Assembly: GCA_016165875.1 (NCBI GenBank)
Contig: JABBOT010000010.1
Span: 12,067,761-12,131,760, forward strand
DNA: 64,000 bases
Direction: 5' to 3'
Source: Acanthopleura granulata
Taxonomy: Eukaryota; Mollusca; Polyplacophora; Chitonida; Chitonidae
Position 1 is the stretch's first letter, and every line of letters starts with the position of its first letter. Positions 1 through 12,810 of this stretch are shown piece after piece. The position numbers and the translations under genes are program-made. The notes below the pieces were generated by a model. The model was not told the origin of the DNA and did not search any database. It saw only the letters and a list, made by a program, of their open reading frames with translations.

Positions 1-964
1 CATTCATTCACGTGAAGGTATCGCGATTAAATAAATTGGTCTTTACTGAACAAAGTGTAAGTATTGTAATTGTCTGTTGTAGGGAGACGCATGTATTTTC
101 TCAGAAATAAAACGAAAAATTAAAGTGATCTTACTCCCAAGCTGTTTTGACATCTTTGGGTACAGAGTGCAGGATTGTTTACTTTCATATATATCGCCTG
201 TCTATGTTTTTGGTACATGCATTAATGTTTCAAGTAATATAACAAAGCTTTCAAACAGGTAACACTGTACTTACAAAAAGGTGGAGATAAGGATTGAAGT
301 TGTGGCTTTACTTTTACGACTGACTGACTTTTGTACGCCGATATACTTCATACACTGTGTAGCAAATGTAAGTACCGACTATGCCCTCAGGTCATTTAGG
401 TTGATTTAACGGGTAACATATGGATCACCCTATGTTTAGCACTTACACCGCCTGCAATCGTGGTTGAGTAAGAGTAGGCATGGCAACACACACCTCTAAA
501 TTTTATCTCCCGGCAGTCACATTGTAAAAAGTATTTTCTGCGCCTCAAGCATAAGAGAAGAACGCCCTGAGTTATTAATTACTTTGAACCTCTGATTTCA
601 AAATATGCTCAATAAATAAGCCTGTTACAAAAATGATGGTTCCCGATTTTCAAAGTTCTATTCCTTCCATGCGAAAACATATCTCACTGAACACACACCC
701 TTTGCCAAATATGACACCGCGAAACATGGCATGTATGTTGCCAACAATGGAGAGCATGGGCTGCAATTGCTTGTATTTCTAAAAATGAAAAGAATGTCAG
801 ATCGTATGCTTGATAGGGTATTGTTCCGTAGCATTAGAGCGTTATGAAACGATTGTGATGTAATGGCAAGCTCGTTAATGCAGCGTTTTATTCTATATCG
901 TAAAGCCATCGTAAAGCAGCAAGGCACTCCATCACAAGTCCCTTAAGCTGCGAAACTCACGCTG
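1..964. other. No gene seen
   Basis: Unassigned non-coding sequence. I see no splice-bounded exon, RNA gene or known repeat. Confidence 0.5.
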
Positions 965-1090
965 TATAATAAATGTCCTAGCAAGATCTGTTCATTCGGT
1001 CTTCGTGTTCCGGACCATTTTGTGGAATCTGGCCCTAAGCTAGAGGAAATATCTCCGGTATTGTGTCCGGAGTCTCCTGCAGATGTGTGA
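965..1090 (+). mobile_element. LINE fragment A1 (plus strand)
   Basis: AAATGTCCTAGCAAGATCTG through CCGGAGTCTCCTGCAGATG aligns with 39868-39975 of the plus-strand LINE (RT thumb to linker). Confidence 0.7.
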
Positions 1091-1639
1091 ACGTCGTATG
1101 CATGTGCTGTTTTTGTTTTTTTTTTGTTATTTGTTTTTTTGTGTGTGTGTTTTTGGGGTTTTTTTTGCTGTTTACATTCCGTGAATGGAAAGGCCATAGA
1201 CGTTGGGTTCGCGGTTGGGTTTATCGGCATGTGCTGTGAAAGAACTTTTACTCCAGTGACGGTATGTATAGATTGCTTTGAGAAATGTTTAAGGATGTGC
1301 ACCAAGAAGGCCAATCTTCTTTTCATTGATCACTCAACAGTGAACTTTAAATGAAGATATCAAATGTGTTTTCTTCACATGTAGATGCAGTCGTAGTTAC
1401 GCCACGCCAAATTCCGATGTCAGTTCAGGGGTTTCCCCGTTTGATGGCGCTTTGAATGTAAACATCGAAAACAGTCCTTGTTTTCAGAGGATGCATAGGC
1501 GAACCATGCGATATGGAGAAATATAGGATGCCTCTGTATCATGTGGGTCACGGCCATAGGCAGATGATAAGGGTTTTGATAGCTTATTTGTATATAGCAT
1601 ACAAATAATGATTTTTAACAGGCACTTAGTTCTTTTGAC
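1091..1639. other. Insert or decayed stretch between LINE fragments A1 and A2
   Basis: It holds a T/TG-rich low-complexity run (1107-1170) and otherwise unidentified sequence. It replaces RNase H of the surrounding LINE fragment. Confidence 0.4.
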
Positions 1640-1800
1640 GCATTTTAAAAATGTTCATTGATTTTGTTTGATTTGGAATGTTCTCATTACATCGAAAGCC
1701 ATTAACGTTTTTCTTGTTTAAACATATTCTCGCCAGGATATGGCTGAAAGATTGCCGGTGCGGCGTTAAGCCATAGTCATATATCATTCATTCATTTGTT
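1640..1800 (+). mobile_element. LINE fragment A2, 3' terminus (plus strand)
   Basis: TATTCTCGCCAGGATATGGC, then TGCGGCGTTAAGCCATAGTC and ATTCATTCATT match the end of the 35267-41131 copy. It is probably the end of the element seen at 965-1090. Confidence 0.75.
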
Positions 1801-3336
1801 CGGAAGGAAATACCAGACTGAATTTCAAGCCAAACTTTTACGTCAGTAAATCAGATAACATAGGTCTGTTGTTTTCACATGTTTCCTGTGAAGAAAGAGA
1901 ACAAAATATTACACATATTCGACGACAAGATGACATTTAATGTAATATTCGAGGTCGACAACCTGTAGCATTTTCTCTCCAGTGAAAGGCAGTGACAACA
2001 GATTTCTCAATGTTACAAAAAAGCCTATCACTAGAAACATATAAAACAATGTTCAACCGTCAATATCACCCAAAGACAAGTACATATACGCAGGAAATCA
2101 TTCTTGGAAATACAAGACAAGCCTGAAATATTATTAAGTATATTATTCATACTTACATATATTGACCACATTTAAAATCAAAAACACGTGGAACGGACTG
2201 ATGAAATGCGACATGAGGGTTCACAACAATTTGACACAAATACTGTTTCTTGGGTAAACATTAATAAAACAGGTCATCCATGCAAAGGTTTAATTCTTGG
2301 GCGTTTTTTTGCTACTTTGATTTGTGTAATGCAGGGCTTTTACATTAGCAAGACCGATTAGACATTCGTACGTCATCAGTTCCTTTCTAGTATATAGTGA
2401 TGTAGTATCTAGCCCGTTTGGTACATCTCAGACGACTCAGTGGTTCCGTTTGCTGTGACACTGCTGCTAGACATCTTGCTCTGTGCCGTTGTTTTCTTTC
2501 CACAAGTGAATGTATCTTTTAGGTAAGTTCGAAACTGTCTGTAAAAAAACAGAAATTAACCCCAATTATTAAGTTGCCTTAACTGCACTAATGAAGATTA
2601 GAAGCTTAACTGTGGACTGTCAATATATTTCCACGTCAAAAGAGTTTAAAGGCCTGCTTCCCAGATAACAGTACCACGTACGTCCAGAACACTAATTCGA
2701 AAGAGTGCCATTGTTAACGGAGCCAAATATTGAAACCGATCGAGAGGCAACATTTACTGACCTGGATGGCACTGGTAGGTGGTCAACCAGTCATTGTCAA
2801 CCAGTTACTGAGGGAATTTATCTTTGGTTTAATCTGTCGTTCTAATGCCTCTCTGCTTAAAGGTTCTCATAACATTTTTAAAATCAGTTAAAAGAACTAC
2901 GCATCGCTTAAAATTCGGAAACCACGATGTTGATATACTATATAATCCCAAAAATTGTGTATACTGATTTATTTATTTGCCGTTTTAACCCCCCCCCCCC
3001 GGAAAAAAGTATACAGCCCATAGGCACTGAAACGTATTGTATGATGAATGTTAAGGTTTCCTGCACGTAGATAATTTTGTTAAATGACCTTTGTTTATGA
3101 TCGGGACACAAAAGTAAACCTATCATAATTTCAAACTTTATGGACTGTTTGTTCTGCATGCTGCAGAAGTTTGAGAATCGATTAAGCAAAATGCTGATTA
3201 GTGATAAATATGCAAACTAGTCGATTCTTCTCAAGATGGGAATTTCACTTGTTCACATTCATGGGAACTAACAGGAAATATATAATCAGTTCATTGATTG
3301 AACGTTATGGAAACTTTTTTTCATTAAGGTAACTAC
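1801..3336. other. No gene seen
   Basis: AT-rich non-coding sequence with a run of about 11 C at 2990-3000. Nothing else is supported. Confidence 0.5.
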
Positions 3337-3425
3337 AGCTGTATATATTGATTCGCGTTTTACGCAGTACTCAAGTATATTTCACTTATACGACCGCGGT
3401 CAGCATTATAGTGGGAGGCTCACGA
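3337..3425 (-). mobile_element. SINE core fragment
   Basis: The plus strand reads TTTTACGCAGTACTCAAGTA, CACTTATACGACCGCGGTC and AGCATTATAGTGGGAGG, the reverse complement of the 50067 SINE body. Confidence 0.7.
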
Positions 3426-3471
3426 CTATCCGCAGGTTACTGGCAGAAACAGCGGCACAAAAAAGAATAAA

Positions 3472-6268
3472 TGAATGATTAGGGCTTAACGCCACATCGC
3501 CAACGCTTCAGTCATATCGTGGCGAAAACATGCTTACACCAGGAAGACGTAAACAGTTTTCAACATGATCTCATCAACATTCAAAATTAAAAGGAAAACA
3601 GACGAACATTTTTTAAAGTAGGTTAAAAGCTAAATTTTAGTTAAAAGTCAAAAACGACAACTGCTTTTTGTTTCATACAATGAAATATATATGAACTATT
3701 TTCTATTACGCAGGCCAACAGCCTTCAAAAAATTTATAACAGCATCGCCGGCGACGCTGTTAAACAACTCAAATATAGCGTGGACTGTGTGGAATCTTTG
3801 CCGAATGTAAGCAAAGCCTACACCGTCAACGATTAGATGTTTGATGTTGTATTGCGCATCACATCCAACACACTCTGGAAACTGCTCCCATCCAGGATAA
3901 TTGTGTATTAGACGAGAATGCCCAACACGCCATCTTGTTAAAACTACTCGGTCTCACACCATGAGTATAAGAATAGTAGCCAATGACAGGGTGAACAGCG
4001 TGCAGTTTGTTATTTACCTGCAGATCCCATTCAACCTGCCCTAAGCGACGGAGATACTGAAGAATATTAGATTTAAAATCAGTATAAGGAATTTTAATCT
4101 TAGACATAGGTTTATGTAGTGCAGCTCTCGTCTTCCTGTCAACGACTGTGTTTCCACGGATATCAATATGACTTGGTGTTCAACAGAATATAATATCTTT
4201 ACCTCTACTAACTAATTTTCTATATATGGTTAATATCTCAAGAGTAAACGTGTTCTTAATTCTATTATTCTCGATTGCCGAAAGGCAGGATAACGAGTCA
4301 CTGTATATCACAGCTTTCAGAAGAAACATATGATAGGGCATACCCCTGGCCCCGGCAGAGAATATTGAAGATGAGGATAAAAGGCAAAGAGAAGTGACTC
4401 GCTGTTCTCAGATAGCCCCAGCCGCAACCCTGTCTCTATCTTTTGACCCGTCATTATATATAAATATATAATCCAAATGATTAGTCTCAATTTCAGCAAA
4501 ACTTTACTGAATTATCAGAGGGTTCGTATTTGCTTTGTTAAGACTTACGTGGATCAAATATCAGTTTAGTTTGCAAAAGAAGCCAGGGAAGGGAGTCCGG
4601 AAAGAAACCGGAGCTATGTCCTCAAGCTTGATGCCGGTTTCCACAACATGGTTACATAGAAGAACACCGGACGAAGGGATCTCGTTAGAACATTTAGTGT
4701 ATTTGTCTACATACGATGGATTGAAAACACTGTCGTAGGCAGGGTTTGTTCGATGTGCTTTACGCCTTGTAGTATATTGAAGACAGAGTTTTATACCCTA
4801 AAGAAGCTAAAGAAGGCTCATGAGCGTCTACGTACAAACTCTCTACTTGTGAAGTTCTAAAAACACCAAGTTGGAGGCCTCAAACCTTGGTGATGGACCG
4901 GATCTCACATCTAAAGATAGGATTCCCTTGAGGAGCCGTAAATGATGGATCGATAGTCCAATTTAGACCTTACCAGAGAACGATATAAATTAAGTAAAAG
5001 TGATCGGACAGCACCCAAAACTGTGCTAGGCACGACCTAAATTATATCGACAACCCTTTCACATTTAGCTGTAAGCATTTTATGTGAGGTATAAAAGACA
5101 ATTTCGGATCAAATATAACCCCTAAAAGTTTATTTTAACTGATAATCTTCACTGATTCACCACAAAATTTAAGCTCGGGGTTTAGATGAAGTTTCCCTTT
5201 GTTACAGCAATGTATACCGACGGTTTCAGACGCAGAAGATCTAAAATCATTGGCAACTGCTCACTCTTCGTTCTCATTCAGACAAAACTGCAGTTGCCGC
5301 ACGATGTTATTCATAATTTTAGCACAACAGCATATAAGAAAATCTTCTACATATAAAGAACCCTCTGTGCCAGATGTTAATGTTTTCACCAAGCTATTAA
5401 TTTTTATGGTTGCTGGTGAAAGAATACTGCCCGGGGACAGAGTCAGACAGAGTGGACACCACCCGTTCCTTGAACTCACGATCAGAAAAAAATGAGATAT
5501 AAAAACAGGTAAGTGACCCTTTTAATGGGTCAGAAAGGTCTTTTAAAATAACATATTTCCATGTGGTACCGAGGTGTAAAAATATCGACGCCACATGTTC
5601 ATTATTAATAAAACCATCACGAATAAAAATTTCAAATCAAGCAAGATGATCTAAAGTAGAATGATCTTGACGAAAACAACACTGTATAGTAGATAAAAGC
5701 TTATTGGTTTCAAGAAACCAAACAAGCCTATTGTTAATTATCTGTTGTAAAGTCTTACAGACGCAGCTGGTATGAGTTATTGAACGTTAATTTTTTAGAT
5801 CAGTATTTCCCGGTTTAGGGATCGATATGATACATGCCTCCCTATATAACGGTGGAAAATTACCAGTTATCCAAACATCATTCAATAAGTCCAACAGATT
5901 CTCTAGTGGCTCAGATAGCAATTAAAATCTCCCATAAATATAAAAGGAGTTGACAGTTGTTCTCTTTAGTTGTGCAACTCCGAAAATGACAAAGTGGAAT
6001 GAGGAAAAACATAAAATGAACACAAAGTGATTTTTTCCGATAAGGAAACACGGAGGGACGCGACCTGAAGCTCCGTATCAAGGGAAACAGGGCTGTACAT
6101 AATATTATTGTTCCCTAAGATAGGGTAGCCGACATCAGCTCGCTTTTTCTCGTTAAAATGAATGATGTAAAGAGTATATTTTTAAGAGGTATTTTATCAC
6201 TGCCAGATGTCTATAGGTGAGTTCCCTGAAGACAAAGGGCAACTGGATTTAAAGATTGAACTAGCCAA
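3472..6268 (-). mobile_element. LINE copy B, 3' portion (split by Gypsy element)
   Basis: Read on the minus strand, 3472-3720 is the 3' UTR (the end is TGAATGATTAGGGCTTAACG on the plus strand). Next come the C-terminal domain and RNase H remnants to about 4500 (for example SKIKIPYTDFKSNILQYLRR at 4107-4030). RT pieces run to about 5900 with frameshifts, including LYVEDFLIC near 5340. Then comes a jump directly into the endonuclease N-terminal half (5905-6268); the EN C-terminus and EN-RT linker are deleted. The sequence stops at 6268 where the LTR begins and resumes at 15252. Nothing in it is translatable at length. Confidence 0.82.
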
Positions 6269-7000
6269 TGTAAGGGCACCACTATCGGAGAGGAAAATGG
6301 TAAACAAAAAGTTAGTTATACTCTCCGACAGAGATAGGTCTTACACAAGATTAAACAAAGAAACACGAAGACGCGAGACTTCAATAGTTCAATACATATA
6401 TTTGAATTAAATAAACAAATAGTTCAACTAACAATTACACATGCAACAATAAAGATCATTACAAAAATATATATAGTTTCTTACGGATGTTAGCGTCCCA
6501 AATAAGGAAGGGCTATTCCGGCTTCCAGTGGCAAGGCAGTCCACGTAAATACTCGGAAATGTACACAAAATTACTTTCAGGGAAAACTGGGATGAAATGC
6601 ACGTAATCACACAAAGAGACAATGTGCAACAACATAGCAAGTGGCCAAACACAAGCTCACAAAGGTGCTACGTACGAAACTGCAGTACAGAATGAAAAAA
6701 TTGTCGAACGATATGGAAACCGATATCTCCAAATCCCACAAAATCCTTCTAAATGAACGAGAATAAATATGACTGCTCTTACATCAACTCGAGTAAAGGA
6801 CTGCAGTCGAGTGAACATAAGTAAAATGACTGTTCACAAGTGGACATACCAACATGACTGCGAGCTTAACAAATTAGTCGCTCATATTTTCTGGATGGTT
6901 TATTAGTAAAGATTTTGACACATTTTATGGGCACATCTTCCAGAATGTGCGCTCTATGTACAATGACACGAACTCATAAAAACCGACCCCTCGAGATGAT
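6269..7000 (-). repeat. 3' LTR of the Gypsy element, truncated
   Basis: It is collinear with 14179-15130, for example ACCACTATCGGAGA, TTTCTTACGGATGTTAGCG and TCTCCAAATCCCACAAAATC in both. It lacks an internal 185-bp block and the first 120 bp or so of U3 (the TGTTACG end). Pol sequence therefore runs straight into the LTR. Confidence 0.8.
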
Positions 7001-7012
7001 GCTCTACATGAT

Positions 7013-7599
7013 TTAATACTGTGCCAGCCATAGCTACTGACTGACTTTGCTCACGTGAATGGTACTGCTTGAGCGTATTAATGTGACACAATATTTCAGT
7101 CTTCCTACGATTAGGGCTGCTAAAAAGGTAGATAACATCCCTAACTCTCTTCACCACCTGATATGGTCCACTAAACTGGGCCTTAAGTGGTAACTGAGGT
7201 AGAGGCAATAAAGCCAAAACATGGTCTCCAGGAGAAAAACTTCTTGGCTTAGCCTTCTTGTAATAGTACAGTTTCATTTTAGCCTGGAAGGTCTTTAAAT
7301 TAGCCTGAGCTATCTCCCATGCTATACATGACCTCTCACGAAACTGGGAAACATAATCTAATAAGTTTCGTTCAGTTTCTGGAGCCAAGATACGCTCCTT
7401 CATAGAAGAAGCACCATGGCCATACACCATCTCAAATGGACTAAACCCAGTCGAGACATTAGAAGTACTACTGGTGGCAAACAGTACGAATGGAATCTTG
7501 GAAATTCTTTATCCCAATCTTCCGGACATTCCAAACAACACGCTCGAAGAGCATTCTTCATAGTTTGGGGGTTTCTCTCCAAAGCAACCTGGGATTGAG
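7013..7599 (-). pseudogene. Gypsy integrase, end of core and GPY/F module
   Basis: Integrase inserts the element's cDNA. The end of the catalytic core reads ERNPQTMKNALRACCLECPE, DWDKEFP, then in another frame STGFSPFEMVYGHG-like sequence. The C-terminal module has AKPRSFSPGDHVLALLPLPQ, LKAQFSGPYQVVKRVRDV and NRRKTEILCHINTLKQYHSR. Catalytic DD-E residues upstream are deleted, with gag joined directly at about 7595. One frameshift lies near 7415. Confidence 0.85.
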
Positions 7600-8320
7600 T
7601 ATACGAACAGGAGAGGTAACTCCATTACCAGTGACCAAAGAAATCCCGAGTAAATCTCTGTAGTTAACTACTTCCCTAACTCGTGGTATAGCAATAGAAC
7701 CAACACTACCTATCTCTACTTGTGACCTAACTGGTTTACAAACGGAGTTGACAAAAGCTACTGACTTTCGCCCCTCTTTTCTTTTCAATACTGAGCAGAT
7801 CGATACGAGATGCCCTAGGCTTTTACAGTAATGGCACAACGGTGGACTAGTATCTTGAGGTTTGGACTGAAAGGTCTTCTTGTCAGAAGAATAACCCATA
7901 TTTGACTTAGGTTGTTCACCGGGCTGCCTGTCAGTACTCAAATTTGAAGTCTTCTTATCAGCATTCCGCTTCTTCTAAAATTTAGGCTGAAGTTTTTGTC
8001 CATTAGTCTTATGGTCTAACTCATATTCATCAGGCAAACTGGCTGGAGTCTTGACGTTCTTGACCTTTTGATTCGTAAATAGGCCTTGATCCCATAAGAA
8101 TCCTGTTCTTAAATTCCTCCAGAAGAACAACCTCCTTCAAACTCTCAAAGGAAAGATCTAAATTCAGAGCCCTGTACCAAGTATCAAACAGCGCTTCCTT
8201 ACCCCTGGCAAACTCCACATAAGTTTCACCAGACTGTTTCCTTAACTGTCTGAACTTCTGTCTATAGGCGTCCTGCAAGCTCATAAGCAGACAAGAGCAC
8301 TGACTTGACTGTATTGTAAG
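7600..8320 (-). pseudogene. Gypsy gag, C-terminal part with zinc knuckle
   Basis: This continues gag after the LINE C insertion: an AYRQKFRQLRKQSGETYVEF region, then FDTWYRALNLDLSFESLKEV and VLLEEFKNRI, the second half of the SCAN-like domain. A single perfect knuckle CHYCKSLGHLVSIC (CX2CX4HX4C) lies at about 7800-7845. A one-base shift around 8270 separates VKSVLLSAYEL from the following frame. Stops lie near 7975. Confidence 0.82.
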
Positions 8321-8582
8321 TGAATGAATGATTATGGCTTTACGCTTTTCCAGCCATGTCGTGGCGAGAGGATGTTTTAGACCTCTCATCGGTATATGGT
8401 TTTCAAGAAGAAAATGTTAACATGAAAAAGACAGACGTGACTAAAACCAGGTAAAACAGCTAAACCTCGGTTAATACTTGAAAACCACAATAATTTTTAA
8501 AATTGTAACATGTATATATAAACTAGAAACATGTATGTATAATGTAAAAGGAATTATATCTTATTACATAATCCTATATCTT

Positions 8583-9161
8583 TTAGGTAATCAATGACAG
8601 CATCACCAGCAACGCTGTCAAATAAGTCAAATATAGAGATAACTGTGTAGAATCTTTGCCGAATATGAGCAAAGTAAACACAGTCAACAAGGATATGTTT
8701 GATGCCGTATTGCGCAACACATCCAACACACTCGGAACACTGCTCCCAACCAGGATAAAATTCTGTATGAGGCGAGAATGCCCAACACCGCATCTTGTTA
8801 AAACTACTTCGTCTGTACGAGACATACCAAGACTACAAGAATTAGAGCCTATGACAGGGTGAATTGCATACAGGTCCCATTCATCCTGCCAAAGGCGACG
8901 AATGTATTTAAAAATATTATATTTAAAATCATTACAAGGAATTTTAATCACAGATATGGATTTATTGAGGGCAGATTCCGCCTCCCTGTCTACAACTGTG
9001 TTTCCATGAATACCAATATGACTTGGTATCCAACAGAATATAATATCTTTACCTCTTTTAATTTGTTTTCTATGTACGGTTAATATTTCAAGGATCAACG
9101 GATTTTTAAATTTATTGTTCCCAATTGGCAAAAGGCAAACAAGCATGTCACTACACATCAT
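8583..9161 (-). pseudogene. LINE copy C: RNase H and C-terminal domain
   Basis: This is the best RNase H C-terminal half among the minus copies. It reads MCSDMLVCLLPIGNNKFKN (third acidic motif CSD), DIIFCWIPSHIGIHGNTVVD and REAESALNKS, then the family C-terminal domain RRLWQDEWDLYAIHPVIGSN and SRTDEVVLTRCGVGHSRLIQ. The last part of the frame is shifted, so the Cys/His motif appears as QYGIKHILVDCVYFAH in another frame (8793-8554). Confidence 0.85.
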
Positions 9162-9345
9162 AGCTTTCTAGGCATATCCAGAAGAAACATATAAGGCCAG
9201 AAGTACAGCTCTGGCCTCGGCAGAGAATACTGAAGATGAGCATGGCAAACGAATAGAAGCAACGCGCTGTTCCAAGACAGCCGCAGCCGCAACCCTGTCC
9301 CCATCCTTCGACCGGTCAATGTGTATAAATTTATCATAAGAAAAA

Positions 9346-10172
9346 TTAGGCTTCAGAGAAACTTTGCTGAATTATAAGAGGATCCGTATCAGATTTTTTA
9401 TGTTGACGTAGGTCAAATATTAATTTAGGTTGTAGAAGAAGCCAGGGAGGAGACTCCGGAAAAGAAACCGGAGCTATGTCCTCAAGCTTCATGTTAGCTT
9501 CCACAATATTGTCCCGAACACGACGACCAAAGGAAGGAATCCTGTTAGGACATTTATTATATTTATCTACGTATAACTGATTAAAAACACAGTCGTAGGC
9601 AGGGTTTGTTGGGTGTGCTTTAAGCTTTGTAGCGTATTGTAGGTCGAGTTTTATACTCCTGTGAAATAAAGAAAGCCAATTAATCTCTACGTTTAAACTC
9701 TCTACTGGTGAGGTTCTAAGCGCCCCAAGGCTGGGCCTCAGACTTTGGTGATGAACCGGATCCAACATTTTAAGATATGTTTTCCTCGCCGAAGCATAAA
9801 TGATGGACCCATAGTCCAATTTAGACCTCACCAGAAAGCGATATAAATTAAGTAAAACTGATAGGTCAGCACCCCAATCGGTGATAGACACGACTTTAAT
9901 TATATTCAGAACCTTTGTCCATTTAGCTTTAAGCATTTTTATATGGGGTAGAAAAGATAATTTCTTGTCAAATGTAAGCGTAAAAATTTATTTTCTCTAA
10001 CAATCTTCACTGGCTCACCACAAAATTTAAGCTGAGAGTCTAGACGAAATTTCCGTTTATTGCAGAAATGCATACCGGCGGTTTCAAACATAGCAAATCT
10101 AAAACCATTGGCCACTGCCAATTGCTCGATCTTATTGAGACAAAGCTGCAGTTGTCGCTCAATGTTCTTCAT
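9346..10172 (-). pseudogene. LINE copy C: RT thumb region
   Basis: Two adjacent open stretches (9939-10172 and 9346-9936) contain QLCLNKIEQLAVANGFRFAM, FCNKRKFRLDSQLKFCGEPV, RFLVRSKLDYGSIIYASARK and KMLDPVHHQSLRPSLGALRT. They end in the linker SFPESPPWLLLQPKLIFDLR. They equal 39250-40020 of the plus-strand copy. Confidence 0.85.
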
Positions 10173-10267
10173 GTTTTTAGCACGGTAGCATATCAGGAAA
10201 CCATCTACATATAAAGAACTCTCAGTGCCAGATTTTAATGTTTTAGCTAAGCTATTAATTTTGACGC

Positions 10268-10762
10268 TTAACAGTGTAAGTGAAAGAATACACCCATCTC
10301 CTGCTCATGAGAGTCAGATAGAGCGGACCCCATCGCTACCTTAAACTGACGATGAAATAAAAATTGAGATATAAAGAGAGGTAAGCGACCTTTTAAACCT
10401 ATATCAGAAAGGTGTTTTAAAATACCATATTTCCATGTGGTGTCGTAGGCCTTTTCAATGTCGAAAAATATCGACACCACATGTTCATTATTAATAAGAT
10501 CATCTCGAATAAAAGTTTCAAATCGCACAAGGTGATTTAAAGTAGATCGACTTTGGCGAAAGCCACATTGAATATTTGATAACTGCTTGTTGGCTTCAAG
10601 AAGCCAGACAAGTCTGTCATTAACCATCCGTTCCAAAGTCTTACAGACGCAGCTGGTAAGAGCCATGGGACGGTAATTACTTAGATCACTATGATCCTTG
10701 CCCGGTTTAGGGCCCGGGATAACACACTCCTCTCTCCATGATGAGGGAAAATTACCAGTCAC
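10268..10762 (-). pseudogene. LINE copy C: RT fingers and palm
   Basis: It is open for 164 codons with FPSSWREECVIPGPKPGKDH, NYRPMALTSCVCKTLERMVN, QCGFRQSRSTLNHLVRFETF and SIFFDIEKAYDTTWK (motif A with catalytic Asp). The next box reads YVDGFLI near 10210, so the second Asp of YxDD is Gly. Confidence 0.88.
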
Positions 10763-11159
10763 CCAAATATCATTAAGTTAGTCCAAGTGACTCAGATGGT
10801 AAATGATTCAGAAGCTTAGAATATATATTATCCGGGCCTCACGCAGTATCGTGTGGATTTTGTAGAGAAGTTTTAAGCTCTTCAATTCCAAAAGAGTCTT
10901 CTAAATTCTTAGAAGAAAAGGGCAATTTAATTTTCTCCTTCTGGTTTTTAACATGCTGAAATTCAGGAGAATGATTCTCAGATGAAAATTTCTGGGATAC
11001 TGTTTCAGCTATTATATTGACTATCAGGGGGTGAAGTTAAGAAAGTATCACCATCCTTTAAATGCTGAATTTTGGCTTTATTGTTCTTGCCCTTGAATTT
11101 CTGAACCATGTTCCAGACCTTAGGAATGGGTGTTTGTGACGTTATGCCTGAAACCGACA

Positions 11160-12810
11160 CCGACGGCCACAGCCTAAAGCTCTGTATCGAGAGCAACAGG
11201 GGTGTGAATTATATTATTATTCACTAAAATAGAGGAGCCACCACAAGCTCGCTCTTCCTCATTAGACTAATTGCTGTATGGTGTATCATTTTTCAGTGAT
11301 ATTTTATCTTTGCCAGATGTCTTCAAGCGAGTTTCCGGAAGACAAACGGTAAGCGGATTTAAAGATTCAACTGACTGCTACTTCAATAAAATTTATTTTA
11401 AGACCTCGACAATTCCACTGTATAATTTTGTGTAAGGAAGTCATTATGGAGGGGGGCGTATGAGGGATTTATATTTGGACCGTGGGCGACCATTTTGGGG
11501 GACCTACTAGTAGATCTCGCCGGTGCAGCTGATGTATCCATCATGTCCGCACACAACGTTGAACGACCAACATCCTCCAACGGCCCAATTGAAAGTTTGG
11601 ATAGGGGCCCTAGTAGCCTTAGAGGGATGCTTTGTGGGGCCACTAGTTTTATCCTTTTTTTTATGATTCTTATCAGATATATATTTATCACCCGCTCCAT
11701 TCAGTGAAGATTCAATGGGCTTTGAGGATTTTGATTTATTTACACAAGGTTTGTGGTGAGATAGAGAAACAGCAGGAGAATCAGGTAAAGTAGCAGGTTT
11801 TTCACTATGATTTACATCGGTTTGTGATGAAGAACTGGCCGTGTTTCATGACGAGTTTCTGCGGCCATGTGAATGATGTTTGAACCCCTATCGAAACGGA
11901 GTGTTTCTTGGCAACATTAGCATAAGTAGATTTAGTAAGACCGTCCCTGACCAGAGACCAGACGTTTAGCTTCTTGATACGATTATATTACTTTTTGCAT
12001 TTAAGCGTTATGATTTCTTTTTTCTTTCTGGAAGACAGGACAGTCCCTGGAAGAGGCCAGGTGGGCTCCGTTGCAATTCAAACATTTTATCGGGTTTGAT
12101 GCAGTCAAAGCTCTCGTGACCCGCTTCCGCACATGTAAAACAGACCAGTTTATTACGGCGTTGAACCTTGCTATGGCCAGACCTCTTTCAGGAGAAACAC
12201 CGGATCGGGTTTGGTATAAATAATTCTACCCGCACACTAAGCGGCCCAATAAATATTGATGTTGGAAGGGACGGGTTGTTGAATGTTACGAGGTACGTAT
12301 TTGTTTCAATAAGGTTACCTCTTTATTACAAAACGTTTGACGTTGATTACATCCTTCAGTTCCTCTGTTATTTCTTGTTCTGTCATGTTATATAGATCTT
12401 GGTCTCTGTAACGGATAATGTCATGAGGGCAGTTTAAGGTATTATGTGAGGTGACAGAAATAGCTTGCTCCCAAATATTTTGAATTTTGAGTAAATTATT
12501 GTATTGTTGTTTCCGAAACATTCTAAAAGAATTTTGCCAGGCTTCAATTTTTTTACTTGTTTTAAAGTCCCTGCGTAGCTCTGCAATTTTTTTCTTAATA
12601 GAAAGGGAGTAAGTTTCATCTTTACCTGATTCTCATATTTATTAGATATGCCCAAAAAGGATAGGAAGTAAGTACTTCCCGAGTCCACATCCAGTGGTAC
12701 CTCATTTTTCCCTTTTCTCCCCCACAACTGTCGATGGTTGTGATATAGAAACATTTGGACTAAGGGAATTAGAGTAAGATATAACGAAACGGTTTGATGA
12801 TTCATAGCGC
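11160..12810 (-). pseudogene. LINE copy C: EN N-terminus and ORF1
   Basis: 11160-11440 is the endonuclease start, ending at a TAATG overlap (11443-11447 on the plus strand reads CATTA). ORF1 spans 11440-12810: a tail with MMDTSAAPARSTSRSPK, knuckle remnants near 12060-12180, NVKRFVIKR, SVTSHNTLNCPHDIIRYRDQ and LLRKKLQSYAGTLKQVKKLK. Frames are broken at many points. Confidence 0.75.

Noticed and set aside
943..1326. 127-codon minus-strand frame with Lys/Thr-rich low complexity
   Set aside because: It is antisense to a plus-strand LINE fragment and to a T/TG-rich run. Composition alone keeps it open.
2990..3000. C/G homopolymer runs (also 33047, 52854, 59694) as special structures
   Set aside because: They are short runs of 9-14 bases without a repeated G-tract pattern. 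They are ordinary low complexity and possible assembly-error spots.
7013..8320. Gag/integrase frames as a domesticated host gene
   Set aside because: Frames are broken, flanked by matching LTRs and cut by a LINE. There is no sign of selection for an open frame.
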